DNA from: CAYGAW01 sp964347945 | Lineage (GTDB): Bacteria > Chloroflexota > Anaerolineae > UBA7937 > B3-Chlor | Length of the DNA stretch: 64,000 bases | Direction of reading: 5' to 3' | Assembly (NCBI GenBank): GCA_964347945.1 | Contig: CAYGAW010000109.1 | Location: 1-64,000 of the forward strand | Shown: positions 56,587 through 64,000 of the stretch, piece by piece | Numbering within the stretch: the first letter of the stretch is position 1 | Layout: every line of letters starts with the position of its first letter | Position numbers and translations under genes: made by a program | Notes under the pieces: generated by a model | What the model was told of the DNA's origin: nothing | The model's input: the letters and a program-made list of their open reading frames with translations, nothing else | Databases searched by the model: none

Positions 56587-57657
56587 TTGACCGAGGGGAC
56601 TCTGCTGGACATAAAAGATCTAAGGACGGAGTTCGACACCGCTGACGGCGTCGTTCGCGCCGTGAATGGTGTCTCCTTCTCAGTCCATGAGGGGGAGACG
56701 GTGGGCATAGTGGGCGAAAGCGGGTGCGGCAAGACGGTGACCGCTTTGTCCATCGTACGCCTCATACCCGAGCCACCAGGTAGGATCGCGAGTGGTCGAG
56801 TGCTCTTCCGGGGACGCGACCTTCTCGCGGCTGGGACCGAAGAACTGGGCGAGATAAGAGGGGCCAAGATAGGGTTTATCTTCCAGGACCCAATGACATC
56901 CCTCAATCCGGTGCTGACCATTGGGGAACAGATCGTGGAGGCCCTGGAACTGCATCTCGATCTGGGGGGTAACGAAACGCGCCAGAGAGCGATCGAGCTA
57001 CTTCAACTGGTGGGCATCCCAGACGCGCAAGACCGGATCGACGACTATCCGCATCTCTTCAGTGGCGGGATGAGACAAAGGGCTATGATCGCCATGGCTC
57101 TTTGCTGCAACCCTCACTTGCTTATCGCCGACGAGCCAACCACAGCGTTGGATGTGACCATCCAGGCGCAGATTTTGGATTTGGTGAGACGGTTGAAGCG
57201 AGACAGAGGCCTAGCCATCCTCTGGATCACGCACGATTTGGGTATCATCGCCGGCCTGGCGGATCGTGTGCTGGTCATGTACGCGGGATACATCGTGGAG
57301 GCGGCTGAGGTCAAAGCCCTGTACCGGGATCCCCGCCACCCCTACACTCTGGGGTTGCTGTCTTCCGTACCACGCCTCGATGACGACAGGAGAGAGGCTC
57401 TGACACCCATAGAGGGCGTGCCGCCCGATCTCGTGGACATGCCTTCCGGTTGTCCCTTCCATCCTCGCTGCAAGTACGCCGATTATAGATGTGCGCACAC
57501 GATGCCTGAACCTCGCAAGGTCGGCGCCGATCACCTTGTCGCCTGCTGGGTCGACGTGCCCAAAGTCTCGGCCCCAGAGCCAGAGAGAGAATTCTCCGTC
57601 TGGTCGAGGGATGCCGCCTGGCCGGCAGCCGCGGACTTGACAAGCAGAGATCGATAG
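56587..57657 (+). CDS. Dipeptide/oligopeptide ABC transporter ATPase, DppD type, copy 1
   Basis: A 356-residue ATPase. Walker A GESGCGKT near residue 43-50, Q-loop FQDPMTSLNPV, signature SGGMRQR, Walker B LLIADEPTTALD, and the C-terminal oligopeptide domain with SGCPFHPRCKYA, whose Cys may bind an iron-sulfur cluster as in Dpp proteins. The tail extends about 30 residues past the second copy. TTG start with GGAGAGAAAG upstream. A strong promoter for the rest of the operon lies in its last codons. Confidence 0.9.
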   Translation: MTEGTLLDIKDLRTEFDTADGVVRAVNGVSFSVHEGETVGIVGESGCGKTVTALSIVRLIPEPPGRIASGRVLFRGRDLLAAGTEELGEIRGAKIGFIFQDPMTSLNPVLTIGEQIVEALELHLDLGGNETRQRAIELLQLVGIPDAQDRIDDYPHLFSGGMRQRAMIAMALCCNPHLLIADEPTTALDVTIQAQILDLVRRLKRDRGLAILWITHDLGIIAGLADRVLVMYAGYIVEAAEVKALYRDPRHPYTLGLLSSVPRLDDDRREALTPIEGVPPDLVDMPSGCPFHPRCKYADYRCAHTMPEPRKVGADHLVACWVDVPKVSAPEPEREFSVWSRDAAWPAAADLTSRDR

Positions 57658-57665
57658 TGTAGAAT
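57637..57665 (+). promoter_or_regulatory. Consensus promoter inside the end of the first DppD gene
   Basis: Perfect TTGACA at 57637-57642, 17-base spacer, TAGAAT at 57660-57665. It spans the stop codon of copy 1, so copy 2 to DppC can be transcribed separately. Confidence 0.8.
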
Positions 57666-57769
57666 TTTTTGTCTAGATGAGCGCGGACCGGCAGCCGGAC
57701 AGGGGCGCGCTGGTTCGCTCAAAAGAGATCGGGCTCCCCGGGTGAGAGATCGGTAAGGAGGCGTACAAG

Positions 57770-58747
57770 ATGGCTTTGCTGGAAGTCAAGGATTTGAGCA
57801 CGAGATTCTACACCGACGACGGTGTGGTGCAAGCCGTCAATGGAGTGTCCTGGGAGGTGAGCGAGGGTGAGACCTTGGGCATCGTGGGTGAGAGCGGGTG
57901 CGGCAAGAGCGTGAGCGTGCTCTCCGTCCTGCGTTTGATCCCACAGCCGCCAGGCAAGATCGAGAGCGGTGAGGTCATGTTCGAGGACAGGGACCTCATG
58001 AAGCTAAGCGATGACGAGATGCGCTCCATCCGGGGCAACAAGATGGCGATGGTCTTCCAGGATCCCATGACATCCTTGAACCCTGTTCTCACCATCAATC
58101 AGCAGATCAGTGAGGCGCTGATGTTGCACTTGGGCATGAACAAGAAGGAGGCCCGGGAGCGCACTGCAGAGCTGCTGAAACTTGTGCAGATACCTCAGGC
58201 TGAGGACCGAGTGGATGATTATCCTCATCAATTCAGCGGAGGAATGAGGCAGCGCGCCATGATCGCCATGGCACTCTCCTGCAGTCCCCAGATCCTCATC
58301 GCCGACGAGCCAACCACCGCTCTGGACGTGACCATTCAGGCGCAGATCATTGAGTTGGTCAAGGAGCTGAGAGACGAGATCGGCATGGCTATCATCTGGA
58401 TCACCCATGATTTGGGGATTATTGCGGGTATAGCGGATAGGGTAGAGGTCATGTACGCCGGGTACATCATCGAGTCAGCGGATGTCAAAGACCTTTATGG
58501 GGATCCGCGCCATCCTTACACGCTTGGCCTGCTGGGGTCTGTGCCTCGCCTGGACCTTGGGAAGAAGAAGAAACTAACGCCCATCTTTGGACTGCCACCG
58601 GATCTCATCGATCTACCGTCTGGCTGCCCGTTTGCTGCTCGCTGCGACTATCGAATCGATGATTGTGTCGGGCGTCCTGAACTAAGGCTCATAGCTCCGG
58701 GACATGAGGTGGCGTGCTGGGTAGACATCACGAAGGAGAGGAAGTAG
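57770..58747 (+). CDS. Dipeptide/oligopeptide ABC transporter ATPase, DppD type, copy 2
   Basis: A 325-residue paralog of copy 1, alike over nearly all motifs (GESGCGKS, FQDPMTSLNPV, SGGMRQR, LIADEPTTALD) and again with a C-terminal SGCPFAARCDY segment. AAGGAGG lies ten bases before the ATG. It pairs with DppF two bases downstream as the usual DppDF heterodimer. Confidence 0.92.
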   Translation: MALLEVKDLSTRFYTDDGVVQAVNGVSWEVSEGETLGIVGESGCGKSVSVLSVLRLIPQPPGKIESGEVMFEDRDLMKLSDDEMRSIRGNKMAMVFQDPMTSLNPVLTINQQISEALMLHLGMNKKEARERTAELLKLVQIPQAEDRVDDYPHQFSGGMRQRAMIAMALSCSPQILIADEPTTALDVTIQAQIIELVKELRDEIGMAIIWITHDLGIIAGIADRVEVMYAGYIIESADVKDLYGDPRHPYTLGLLGSVPRLDLGKKKKLTPIFGLPPDLIDLPSGCPFAARCDYRIDDCVGRPELRLIAPGHEVACWVDITKERK

Positions 58748-58749
58748 CG

Positions 58750-59733
58750 ATGGCTGCGCACAACAACATCTTGCTCGAAGTCAAGAACCTGAAGATGTAC
58801 TTCCCCATCAAGCGGGGCGTCTTCCAGCGGAGGGTGGGCGACATCAAGGCGGTCGACGATGTGAGTTTCTTCATTAGACGAGGAGAGACCTTTGGACTCG
58901 TCGGTGAGAGCGGCTGCGGCAAGACGACTGTGGGGCGATGCATACTCCAGCTCTATCGTCCAACTGGCGGTGAGGTCGTGTTCGAGGGCGAAGACCTCAC
59001 GAAACTGAAGGGGCAGAAGCTGCGGTCCATGCGGCGCGAGATGCAGATGATATTTCAGGACCCATACGCGTCTTTGAACCCTCGGATGACCGTCGGTAGC
59101 ATCATCGGTGAGCCTCTGGAGGTGCACGGCACAGCCAAAGGCAAGCGGAAGAGAGAGCGTGTACAGGAGCTGCTGAGGGTGGTCGGGCTGAACCCCTATT
59201 TCGTCAATCGCTATCCGCACGAGTTCAGCGGCGGACAGCGACAGCGCATCGGGGTAGCGAGAGCTCTCGCACTAAACCCCACTTTCATCGTTGCTGATGA
59301 GCCCATCTCGGCGTTGGACGTTTCCATTCAGGCGCAGATCATCAACATGTTGGAGGAGCTGCAGGATGAGCTGGGCCTGACCTTCCTGTTCATCGCCCAT
59401 GACCTGAGCGTGGTCCGGCACATCAGCGACCGCATTGCCGTAATGTACTTGGGAAAGATCTTCGAGATCGCGGACCGAGCCGAGTTGTACGACAATCCCC
59501 TGCAACCCTACACTCAGTCGCTTCTATCAGCCGTTCCCATCCCCGACCCGGTCGTGGAGGAGACCAGGAAGAGGATAATCCTTGTCGGTGATGTACCGAG
59601 CCCCGCGAATCCGCCCGCTGGCTGCAACTTCGTCACCCGCTGCCCCGTGAAGATGGACATTTGTGAGGAGCAGGAGCCAGAGTTCAAGGAGGCCTCCCAC
59701 GACCATTGGGTTGCCTGCTGGCGGGTGGGCTGA
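58750..59733 (+). CDS. Dipeptide/oligopeptide ABC transporter ATPase, DppF type
   Basis: A 327-residue ATPase. Distinguished from DppD by KMYFPIKRGVFQR at the N-terminus, GESGCGKTT, MIFQDPYASLNPRM, SGGQRQR, VADEPISALD and the C-terminal NFVTRCPVKMD. The ATG at 58750 has GGAG upstream; a longer upstream frame overlaps copy 2 and is unlikely. Partner of the neighbouring DppD. Confidence 0.93.
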   Translation: MAAHNNILLEVKNLKMYFPIKRGVFQRRVGDIKAVDDVSFFIRRGETFGLVGESGCGKTTVGRCILQLYRPTGGEVVFEGEDLTKLKGQKLRSMRREMQMIFQDPYASLNPRMTVGSIIGEPLEVHGTAKGKRKRERVQELLRVVGLNPYFVNRYPHEFSGGQRQRIGVARALALNPTFIVADEPISALDVSIQAQIINMLEELQDELGLTFLFIAHDLSVVRHISDRIAVMYLGKIFEIADRAELYDNPLQPYTQSLLSAVPIPDPVVEETRKRIILVGDVPSPANPPAGCNFVTRCPVKMDICEEQEPEFKEASHDHWVACWRVG

Positions 59734-59846
59734 CAAGGGCCTGAACCTGCGGGGCACGAAGCTGGTATATCAATAGGTTAGACGCAGTACCGGCTTGCCG
59801 CATGCAAGCGACGAGCTGTTGACTACATCACCGAAAGGTTCCTGAC

Positions 59847-60893
59847 TTGATTCAATACGTGCTCCGACGGTTGCTTGTCCTGCCTCTGATCATTCTCCTC
59901 GTTACGATCATCCTCTTCTCCCTCATGTGGCGGCTTCCCGTGGAAATGCGCGCCCAACTGTACGTGCCGGCCACGAACAAGTTCCTCTTGCCAGATGAAG
60001 AGGCCGCACTCGTCGAGAGGGCCATCCGTATCTATGGTCTTGACAGGCCGTGGCCCGTCCAGTATGTGAATTGGCTCAAGCTCCTGGTCACCGGAGACTG
60101 GGGGTATTCAGCCAGTTGGCAGCAACCTGTGCTAGAGGGGCTACTGCAGCGCACGCCAGCCACACTCGAATTGGCGCTATTCGCTGTCGTGCCCTCAGTG
60201 GCCTTGGCCCTCGCTCTCGGTGCGTTCGCCTCCAGGCACCGGAATCGAGTCCCTGATCATCTGATCAGGGGCGCCACATTCTTAGGGTGGGCTCTTCCTT
60301 CCTTCATCCTGGGACTGATTCTGATGAACGTCTTCTACGCGTGGCTTGGCTGGTTCCCCCCCGAGCGTCTGAGCATCTGGGCGGGGCCCATTGTCTACTC
60401 CGAGGAGTTTCACGTCTACACGGGTATGCACACGGTGGACGCGCTGCTCAATCTCGACCTCAGGATATTCTGGGACGCCGTCCGGCACCTCGTGTTGCCG
60501 GCGTTCAGCCTCGGGCTTGCGGTGTGGGCTCTACTGACGCGGATCATGCGTTCCTCCATGCTCGACTCTCTCCACCAAGACTACATCACCACGGCTCGAA
60601 GCAAGGGCGTTCCAGAGAGGAGGGTGGTCAATCTTCACGCGCGCCGCAATGCTGTGCTGCCAGTGATCTCCGCCGGCGGAGTGGCGGCTTCCATGCTTGT
60701 CAGTGGCATAGTGGTGGTCGAAAGTGTCTTCAACATCAATGGCATCGGGCGTGCAGCGGCGAATGCTATGCTGTTCACCGACGTACCGGTAGCGGTGGGC
60801 TTCGCCGTCTTCACGTGCATAGTCACCGTCCTGGCTAGCCTTATCGCTGATCTGTTGTATGCCTTCGCTGATCCTCGAATCAGGCTCTACTGA
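59847..60893 (+). CDS. Peptide ABC transporter permease, DppB type
   Basis: A 348-residue permease with six hydrophobic helices: an N-terminal one (LRRLLVLPLIILLVTIILF), a periplasmic loop to about residue 100, and the rest in the core. The EAA loop TTARSKGVPERRVV, next to the last helices, contacts the ATPases. TTG start with AAAGG upstream. It lies 113 bases after DppF. Confidence 0.9.
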   Translation: MIQYVLRRLLVLPLIILLVTIILFSLMWRLPVEMRAQLYVPATNKFLLPDEEAALVERAIRIYGLDRPWPVQYVNWLKLLVTGDWGYSASWQQPVLEGLLQRTPATLELALFAVVPSVALALALGAFASRHRNRVPDHLIRGATFLGWALPSFILGLILMNVFYAWLGWFPPERLSIWAGPIVYSEEFHVYTGMHTVDALLNLDLRIFWDAVRHLVLPAFSLGLAVWALLTRIMRSSMLDSLHQDYITTARSKGVPERRVVNLHARRNAVLPVISAGGVAASMLVSGIVVVESVFNINGIGRAAANAMLFTDVPVAVGFAVFTCIVTVLASLIADLLYAFADPRIRLY

Positions 60894-60913
60894 GAACGCA
60901 CGCTGGCGAGTGA

Positions 60914-62338
60914 ATGGCAAGACACTACAGTAGGAAGTACAACGAAATCCGTCAGTCGCTGGCTCATCTGGACGTACACTACCATTCCTTGAGACTGTTG
61001 GGGCAGAAACTACTGTCCGAGTCTAGTACTTCGGTAGGGGCGTCTTCTGGGGCCCTCTACGCACGAACTCTTCAGCTTGGCAAAGAGTGCTCGCTGATCC
61101 TCCAGCTCCTGAACCGGCAACTGGACCCCGAGGATGTCGACCTGTGCGCGTCCACACTGAACGGTGTTGACCTGGCTCTGAACAAGGCGTCTCAGATGCC
61201 AGGAGCCACTTTGTACACAGTGAACGTGTGGCGCGTCATAACCGCCGTCGGGGAGTTCTTGGCCGTGATCTCCGGCAAGTATGGATATCAGACCCTGTCG
61301 GAAAGCGCGACACTGGAGCAGGCCGGCGTGCGCGAGGCAAGAGTTGGGAAAGCAGCCTCATCCGTCCAAGCCGAAGGGCGCCTCGTAGCACCAAAGCTGC
61401 CCGCCATCAAGCCACTGGCTCTGCCCACTTTCCGCGGCGTCCCGCGCTGGAGGGTGAGACGTTTGCTCAATCCGGGGCTGGTCTTAGGGGCGTTAATCGT
61501 AATGGCCTTCGTGCTTGTGGCTCTCGGTGCTCCCGTCATCGCTCCGCCCGAGGGAGAGGACCCGTACTGGATTCCCCAGGACGGCTACAGCATACAGCCG
61601 CGACCACCCAGGCCCGGACACCCTCTGGGCACTATAGAGCGCAGCTATGATGTGTTCTACGGGCTTGTCTGGGGTACACGAGTGGCCTTCAGGATCGGGC
61701 TCTCGGTCACTTTGGGGCGGGCACTCATCGGAGTTCTTCTGGGCCTCATAGGCGGCTACTATGGTGGACTCTTCGATGCTCTCGTGATGCGCATTACCGA
61801 TGCCTTTATGGCCTTCCCCATAGTGCCAGCGACGCTTCTGATGCTGACCTTTTTCGGCCCCACCCGGTGGGCCACGCGGGCCAGCACGACTGCGGTGAAC
61901 TCTATCATAGTCCTGTCGCTGATTCTCTTCGGCTGGATGCAGTATGCCAGGCTTGTGCGTGGCAACGTGCTGGCAGAACGAGCGAAGCAATACGTCGAGG
62001 CCGCCGTAGCCGTCGGGGCGAGAGGCCCGCGCATCATCTTCCGACACGTGTTGCCCAATGTGCCTCAGGGTCTGTTTGTGATGATCGCGTCGGACGTCGG
62101 GGCCATGGTTGTGTTGGCTGCCGTGTTCACTTTCCTTGGCCTCGCCGGACGGCCGGGCTTGGCCGACTGGGGATCGATGCTCAACATCAGCCGCAATTGG
62201 ATCATCGGGACCCCGTCCAGTGCCTTCGAGTACTGGTACACCTACTTGCCGCCCATCGCAACCATCGTGCTCTTTTCGGTGGGGTGGAATCTGGTAGGAG
62301 ATGGCCTGCGGGATGTGTTCGATCCCCGACTGCGGTAG
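60914..62338 (+). CDS. Peptide ABC transporter permease, DppC type, with a long N-terminal extension
   Basis: A 474-residue protein, much longer than usual for DppC (about 280-320). The permease part begins near residue 185 (LNPGLVLGALIVMAF) with six helices and the EAA loop EAAVAVGARGPRIIFRHVLP. The first 180 residues are soluble and helical (RKYNEIRQSLAHLDVHYHSL, LILQLLNRQLDP), without a family that I know. It follows DppB by 20 bases. No substrate-binding protein gene is nearby. Confidence 0.85.
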   Translation: MARHYSRKYNEIRQSLAHLDVHYHSLRLLGQKLLSESSTSVGASSGALYARTLQLGKECSLILQLLNRQLDPEDVDLCASTLNGVDLALNKASQMPGATLYTVNVWRVITAVGEFLAVISGKYGYQTLSESATLEQAGVREARVGKAASSVQAEGRLVAPKLPAIKPLALPTFRGVPRWRVRRLLNPGLVLGALIVMAFVLVALGAPVIAPPEGEDPYWIPQDGYSIQPRPPRPGHPLGTIERSYDVFYGLVWGTRVAFRIGLSVTLGRALIGVLLGLIGGYYGGLFDALVMRITDAFMAFPIVPATLLMLTFFGPTRWATRASTTAVNSIIVLSLILFGWMQYARLVRGNVLAERAKQYVEAAVAVGARGPRIIFRHVLPNVPQGLFVMIASDVGAMVVLAAVFTFLGLAGRPGLADWGSMLNISRNWIIGTPSSAFEYWYTYLPPIATIVLFSVGWNLVGDGLRDVFDPRLR

Positions 62339-62550
62339 TTCTCCCAGTCCCCTCAGCTCAGCGCCGAGACAGACACACTCTTGTGCATTAGGTGCGAAGC
62401 CGCGGAGGTGCGAGCCTCGCGATTCACGGCGACTTTGCCGGTGAGGGGTCTCGGCGTCAGATGTGCCAGCGACGGGCATTGGGCATAGGTAGGATGGCGA
62501 GTGCCATCTATACTCGGCAGGGTTTGATGGTTCACCTTGGCTAAGGAGAA

Positions 62551-64000
62551 ATGATTAGACTACAGGTTGAAGAGGGGAAGCTATCGTTCTTTCTGCTCCT
62601 GATCATATTGCTCAGCATAGCCTGGAGCATCCAGTTGGCTGGCTGGGTAGAGGGGCTGTGGGTAGTGGAGTGGACGGTGCTGGGGGGCCTGGCTACAGGC
62701 TTCCTGATGACTAGGACCAGGTGGCCCAGATTGTTGAGGCACCTGGTCAGCGTTCTCGTTGCAGTAGTGCTCATCTTCGCTGCAATGGCGAGATTCGTCG
62801 GTCCAGGCCTGAGTTGGAGAGATGGTGTCTCGCTTCTGGCCTACCAGTTTGATGCCTGGCTGAGGATAGTGGCGGCTGGAGAGCCAGGCACCGACCCTGC
62901 GATGTTCGTGCTGCTGATCACACTCCTGGGATGGTGGCTGGCATATGTCTCCGCCTGGATGATCTTCGGCACCCACAAGGTTTGGCAGGCCTTGGCCTTG
63001 ACCGGAGGAGCCATGCTGCTGATCGTCTACGGCAGTTCTTCCAAGGTCGTACCGTTCTTCGTTCTGTACCTCTTTTCCGCCTTGCTTCTGGCGGTCAGGA
63101 TGTATGTCTATGCTCAGGAGCAGTCGTGGGATGTCCAGAATGCCCACCACGATCGGGATATCGGGCTGTACTTCTTGCGGGACGGAGGCCTTCTGGTGGC
63201 TGTCGTCCTGGCAGCCGTTTGGCTGGTCCCGCTGCTATCGTCGAGTACCCTGCTGTCCGACCTTTGGGCACGAGTCGAAGGACCGTGGCAGGTGGTGGGC
63301 GACGAGTGGAATCGGGTTTTCTCGGGCTTGCGAGGCTACAGACAGGACTACGCGAATATCCCCTTTGGTCGGCAGTTGGCCCTCGGCGGACCGGTCGACT
63401 TGGGTGAAGAGACAGTGATGTGGGTGGATAGCGAGGTTGGACGGTACTGGCGTGGAGCAGTCTATGACAGATATGACGGGAGCGGCTGGGAGAACACAGA
63501 CACGCTGGAGGCCATGATCCCCGCAGACAGATATCTTCCCATCGAGGGTGAGTACGAGCTGCGTCGCCTGGTCAAGCAAACCGTTGTGCCGAATTGGTCA
63601 GGCTATGGACAGATATTCGGACTGGGGCAACCAGTGGACGTTGACGTACCGCTGGAGGTTCGATACAGCTTCGCCGACGCCGCAGGAGCCGATCGGCCGG
63701 ATCCATTCTCAGCTCCAGCTTCGGTCTCCCTCATCAGGAGCGGCGTGCCTCTCACCCGTGATCGGCCGTACACCATTATCTCTTCGGCCTCCGTGGCCGA
63801 TGTGGAGAGTCTCAGTGAGGCGGGCAACGAGTATCCCGACTGGATCACGAGTCGATACCTTCGGCTTCCGTCCGACCTGCCTGAGCGGATAGGTGAACTC
63901 GCTGCTGATATTGCTGATCCTCACGACAACGTCTACGACAAGGCGGTCGCCATTCAGGATTACTTGCGCCGGACGATTGAGTACAACGAGAGCATAGAGC
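62551..64000 (+). CDS. TgpA-like transmembrane transglutaminase, 3' end outside the window
   Basis: The frame is open from ATG 62551 (AAGGAGA upstream) to the right edge, 483 codons, so no stop is seen. The first 235 residues hold about six hydrophobic helices, then an extracytoplasmic region that begins with RWRGAVYDRYDGSGW-like sequence (RYWRGAVYDRYDGSGWENT) and approaches the transglutaminase core (AVAIQDYLRRTIEYN at the edge). This is the order of TgpA/DUF3488 proteins. The catalytic Cys-His-Asp set would be beyond the window. A probable cell-envelope peptidase or crosslinking enzyme; function inferred. Confidence 0.85.
   Translation, partial: MIRLQVEEGKLSFFLLLIILLSIAWSIQLAGWVEGLWVVEWTVLGGLATGFLMTRTRWPRLLRHLVSVLVAVVLIFAAMARFVGPGLSWRDGVSLLAYQFDAWLRIVAAGEPGTDPAMFVLLITLLGWWLAYVSAWMIFGTHKVWQALALTGGAMLLIVYGSSSKVVPFFVLYLFSALLLAVRMYVYAQEQSWDVQNAHHDRDIGLYFLRDGGLLVAVVLAAVWLVPLLSSSTLLSDLWARVEGPWQVVGDEWNRVFSGLRGYRQDYANIPFGRQLALGGPVDLGEETVMWVDSEVGRYWRGAVYDRYDGSGWENTDTLEAMIPADRYLPIEGEYELRRLVKQTVVPNWSGYGQIFGLGQPVDVDVPLEVRYSFADAAGADRPDPFSAPASVSLIRSGVPLTRDRPYTIISSASVADVESLSEAGNEYPDWITSRYLRLPSDLPERIGELAADIADPHDNVYDKAVAIQDYLRRTIEYNESIE

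Noticed and set aside
61493..62479. 328-codon minus-strand frame opposite the DppC gene
   Set aside because: Antisense shadow with His/Arg/Glu-rich sequence and no motif.
62581..63150. 189-codon minus-strand frame at the right end
   Set aside because: It is opposite the TgpA-like gene, whose membrane helices and order are convincing.
1..64000. tRNA genes, CRISPR repeats, transposases or prophage genes
   Set aside because: I looked for T-loop-like sequences, regular spaced repeats and transposase motifs and found none that I could support.

Overview
The window is an ordinary, densely coded bacterial chromosome segment, moderately GC-rich by eye, with about 62 supportable protein genes, no rRNA or tRNA that I can recognise, no CRISPR array, no insertion sequence and no phage genes. 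My best guess for the source is a Chloroflexota (Anaerolineae-like) bacterium. The reasons are a short-N-terminus IF-2, a multi-GAF hybrid kinase, small proteins such as a stand-alone EF-Tu domain II-like protein, TgpA-type transglutaminase and PIG-L genes, and glycine cleavage P split into two subunits. This is an inference from gene style; nothing in the window proves it.

Layout. 1-2.9 kb (+): 3' part of an M14 carboxypeptidase, era, a DUF3795 protein and an HD hydrolase. 2.9-12.9 kb (-): a long translation/RNA operon read from a strong promoter near 12.95 kb: nusA, ylxR, infB, rbfA, nrnA-like, truB, ribF, archease, a GYD protein and rtcB. 13.3-15 kb (-): proS. 15.1-17.6 kb (+): a glyoxalase II-like hydrolase, a small membrane protein and an M20 peptidase. 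17.8-24.5 kb (-): an acyl-CoA operon (two thiolases, SDR, acyl-CoA dehydrogenase, carboxyltransferase) ending in an RNase HI-like gene. 24.9-29.8 kb (-): a four-GAF hybrid histidine kinase behind a DUF1992 gene, and an excisionase-HTH/receiver protein. 30-36.5 kb: Amt-like transporter, phosphoribosyltransferase, LOG-like protein, 2'-5' RNA ligase, PIG-L deacetylase, an NTF2-like lipoprotein and adenine deaminase.

36.6-42.2 kb (-) looks like a nickel locus: a Fur-family repressor with a Nur-like operator in front, CbiMNQO-type metal uptake, two CooC-type nickel-insertion ATPases and an OsmC protein. 42.6-43.4 kb (-) has two tiny housekeeping proteins. 43.5-48 kb (+) is the conserved rpsB-tsf-pyrH-frr-uppS-cdsA operon, followed by a 7TM/GAF/HTH regulator, a macrodomain protein, a LysM lipoprotein and a NUDIX ADP-sugar hydrolase. 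52.2-55.4 kb (+) is gcvH-gcvPA-gcvPB without gcvT. Then come an ECF sigma factor with a small partner and a Dpp/Opp-type peptide importer (two DppD paralogs, DppF, DppB, DppC with an odd N-terminal extension). The window ends inside a TgpA-like transglutaminase gene that runs off the right edge.

A recurring regulatory signal is an extended -10 element, TGG followed by TATRAT-like hexamers, seen at eight likely promoters on both strands. The most interesting points are the Nur-like operator and nickel logic, the RNA-repair pair archease/RtcB attached to the nusA operon, a DUF1992 gene that seems to lack any ATG/GTG/TTG start, a kinase-less 7TM-GAF-HTH regulator, and several structured non-coding stretches. 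I did not find anything that I can defend as a wholly new system.
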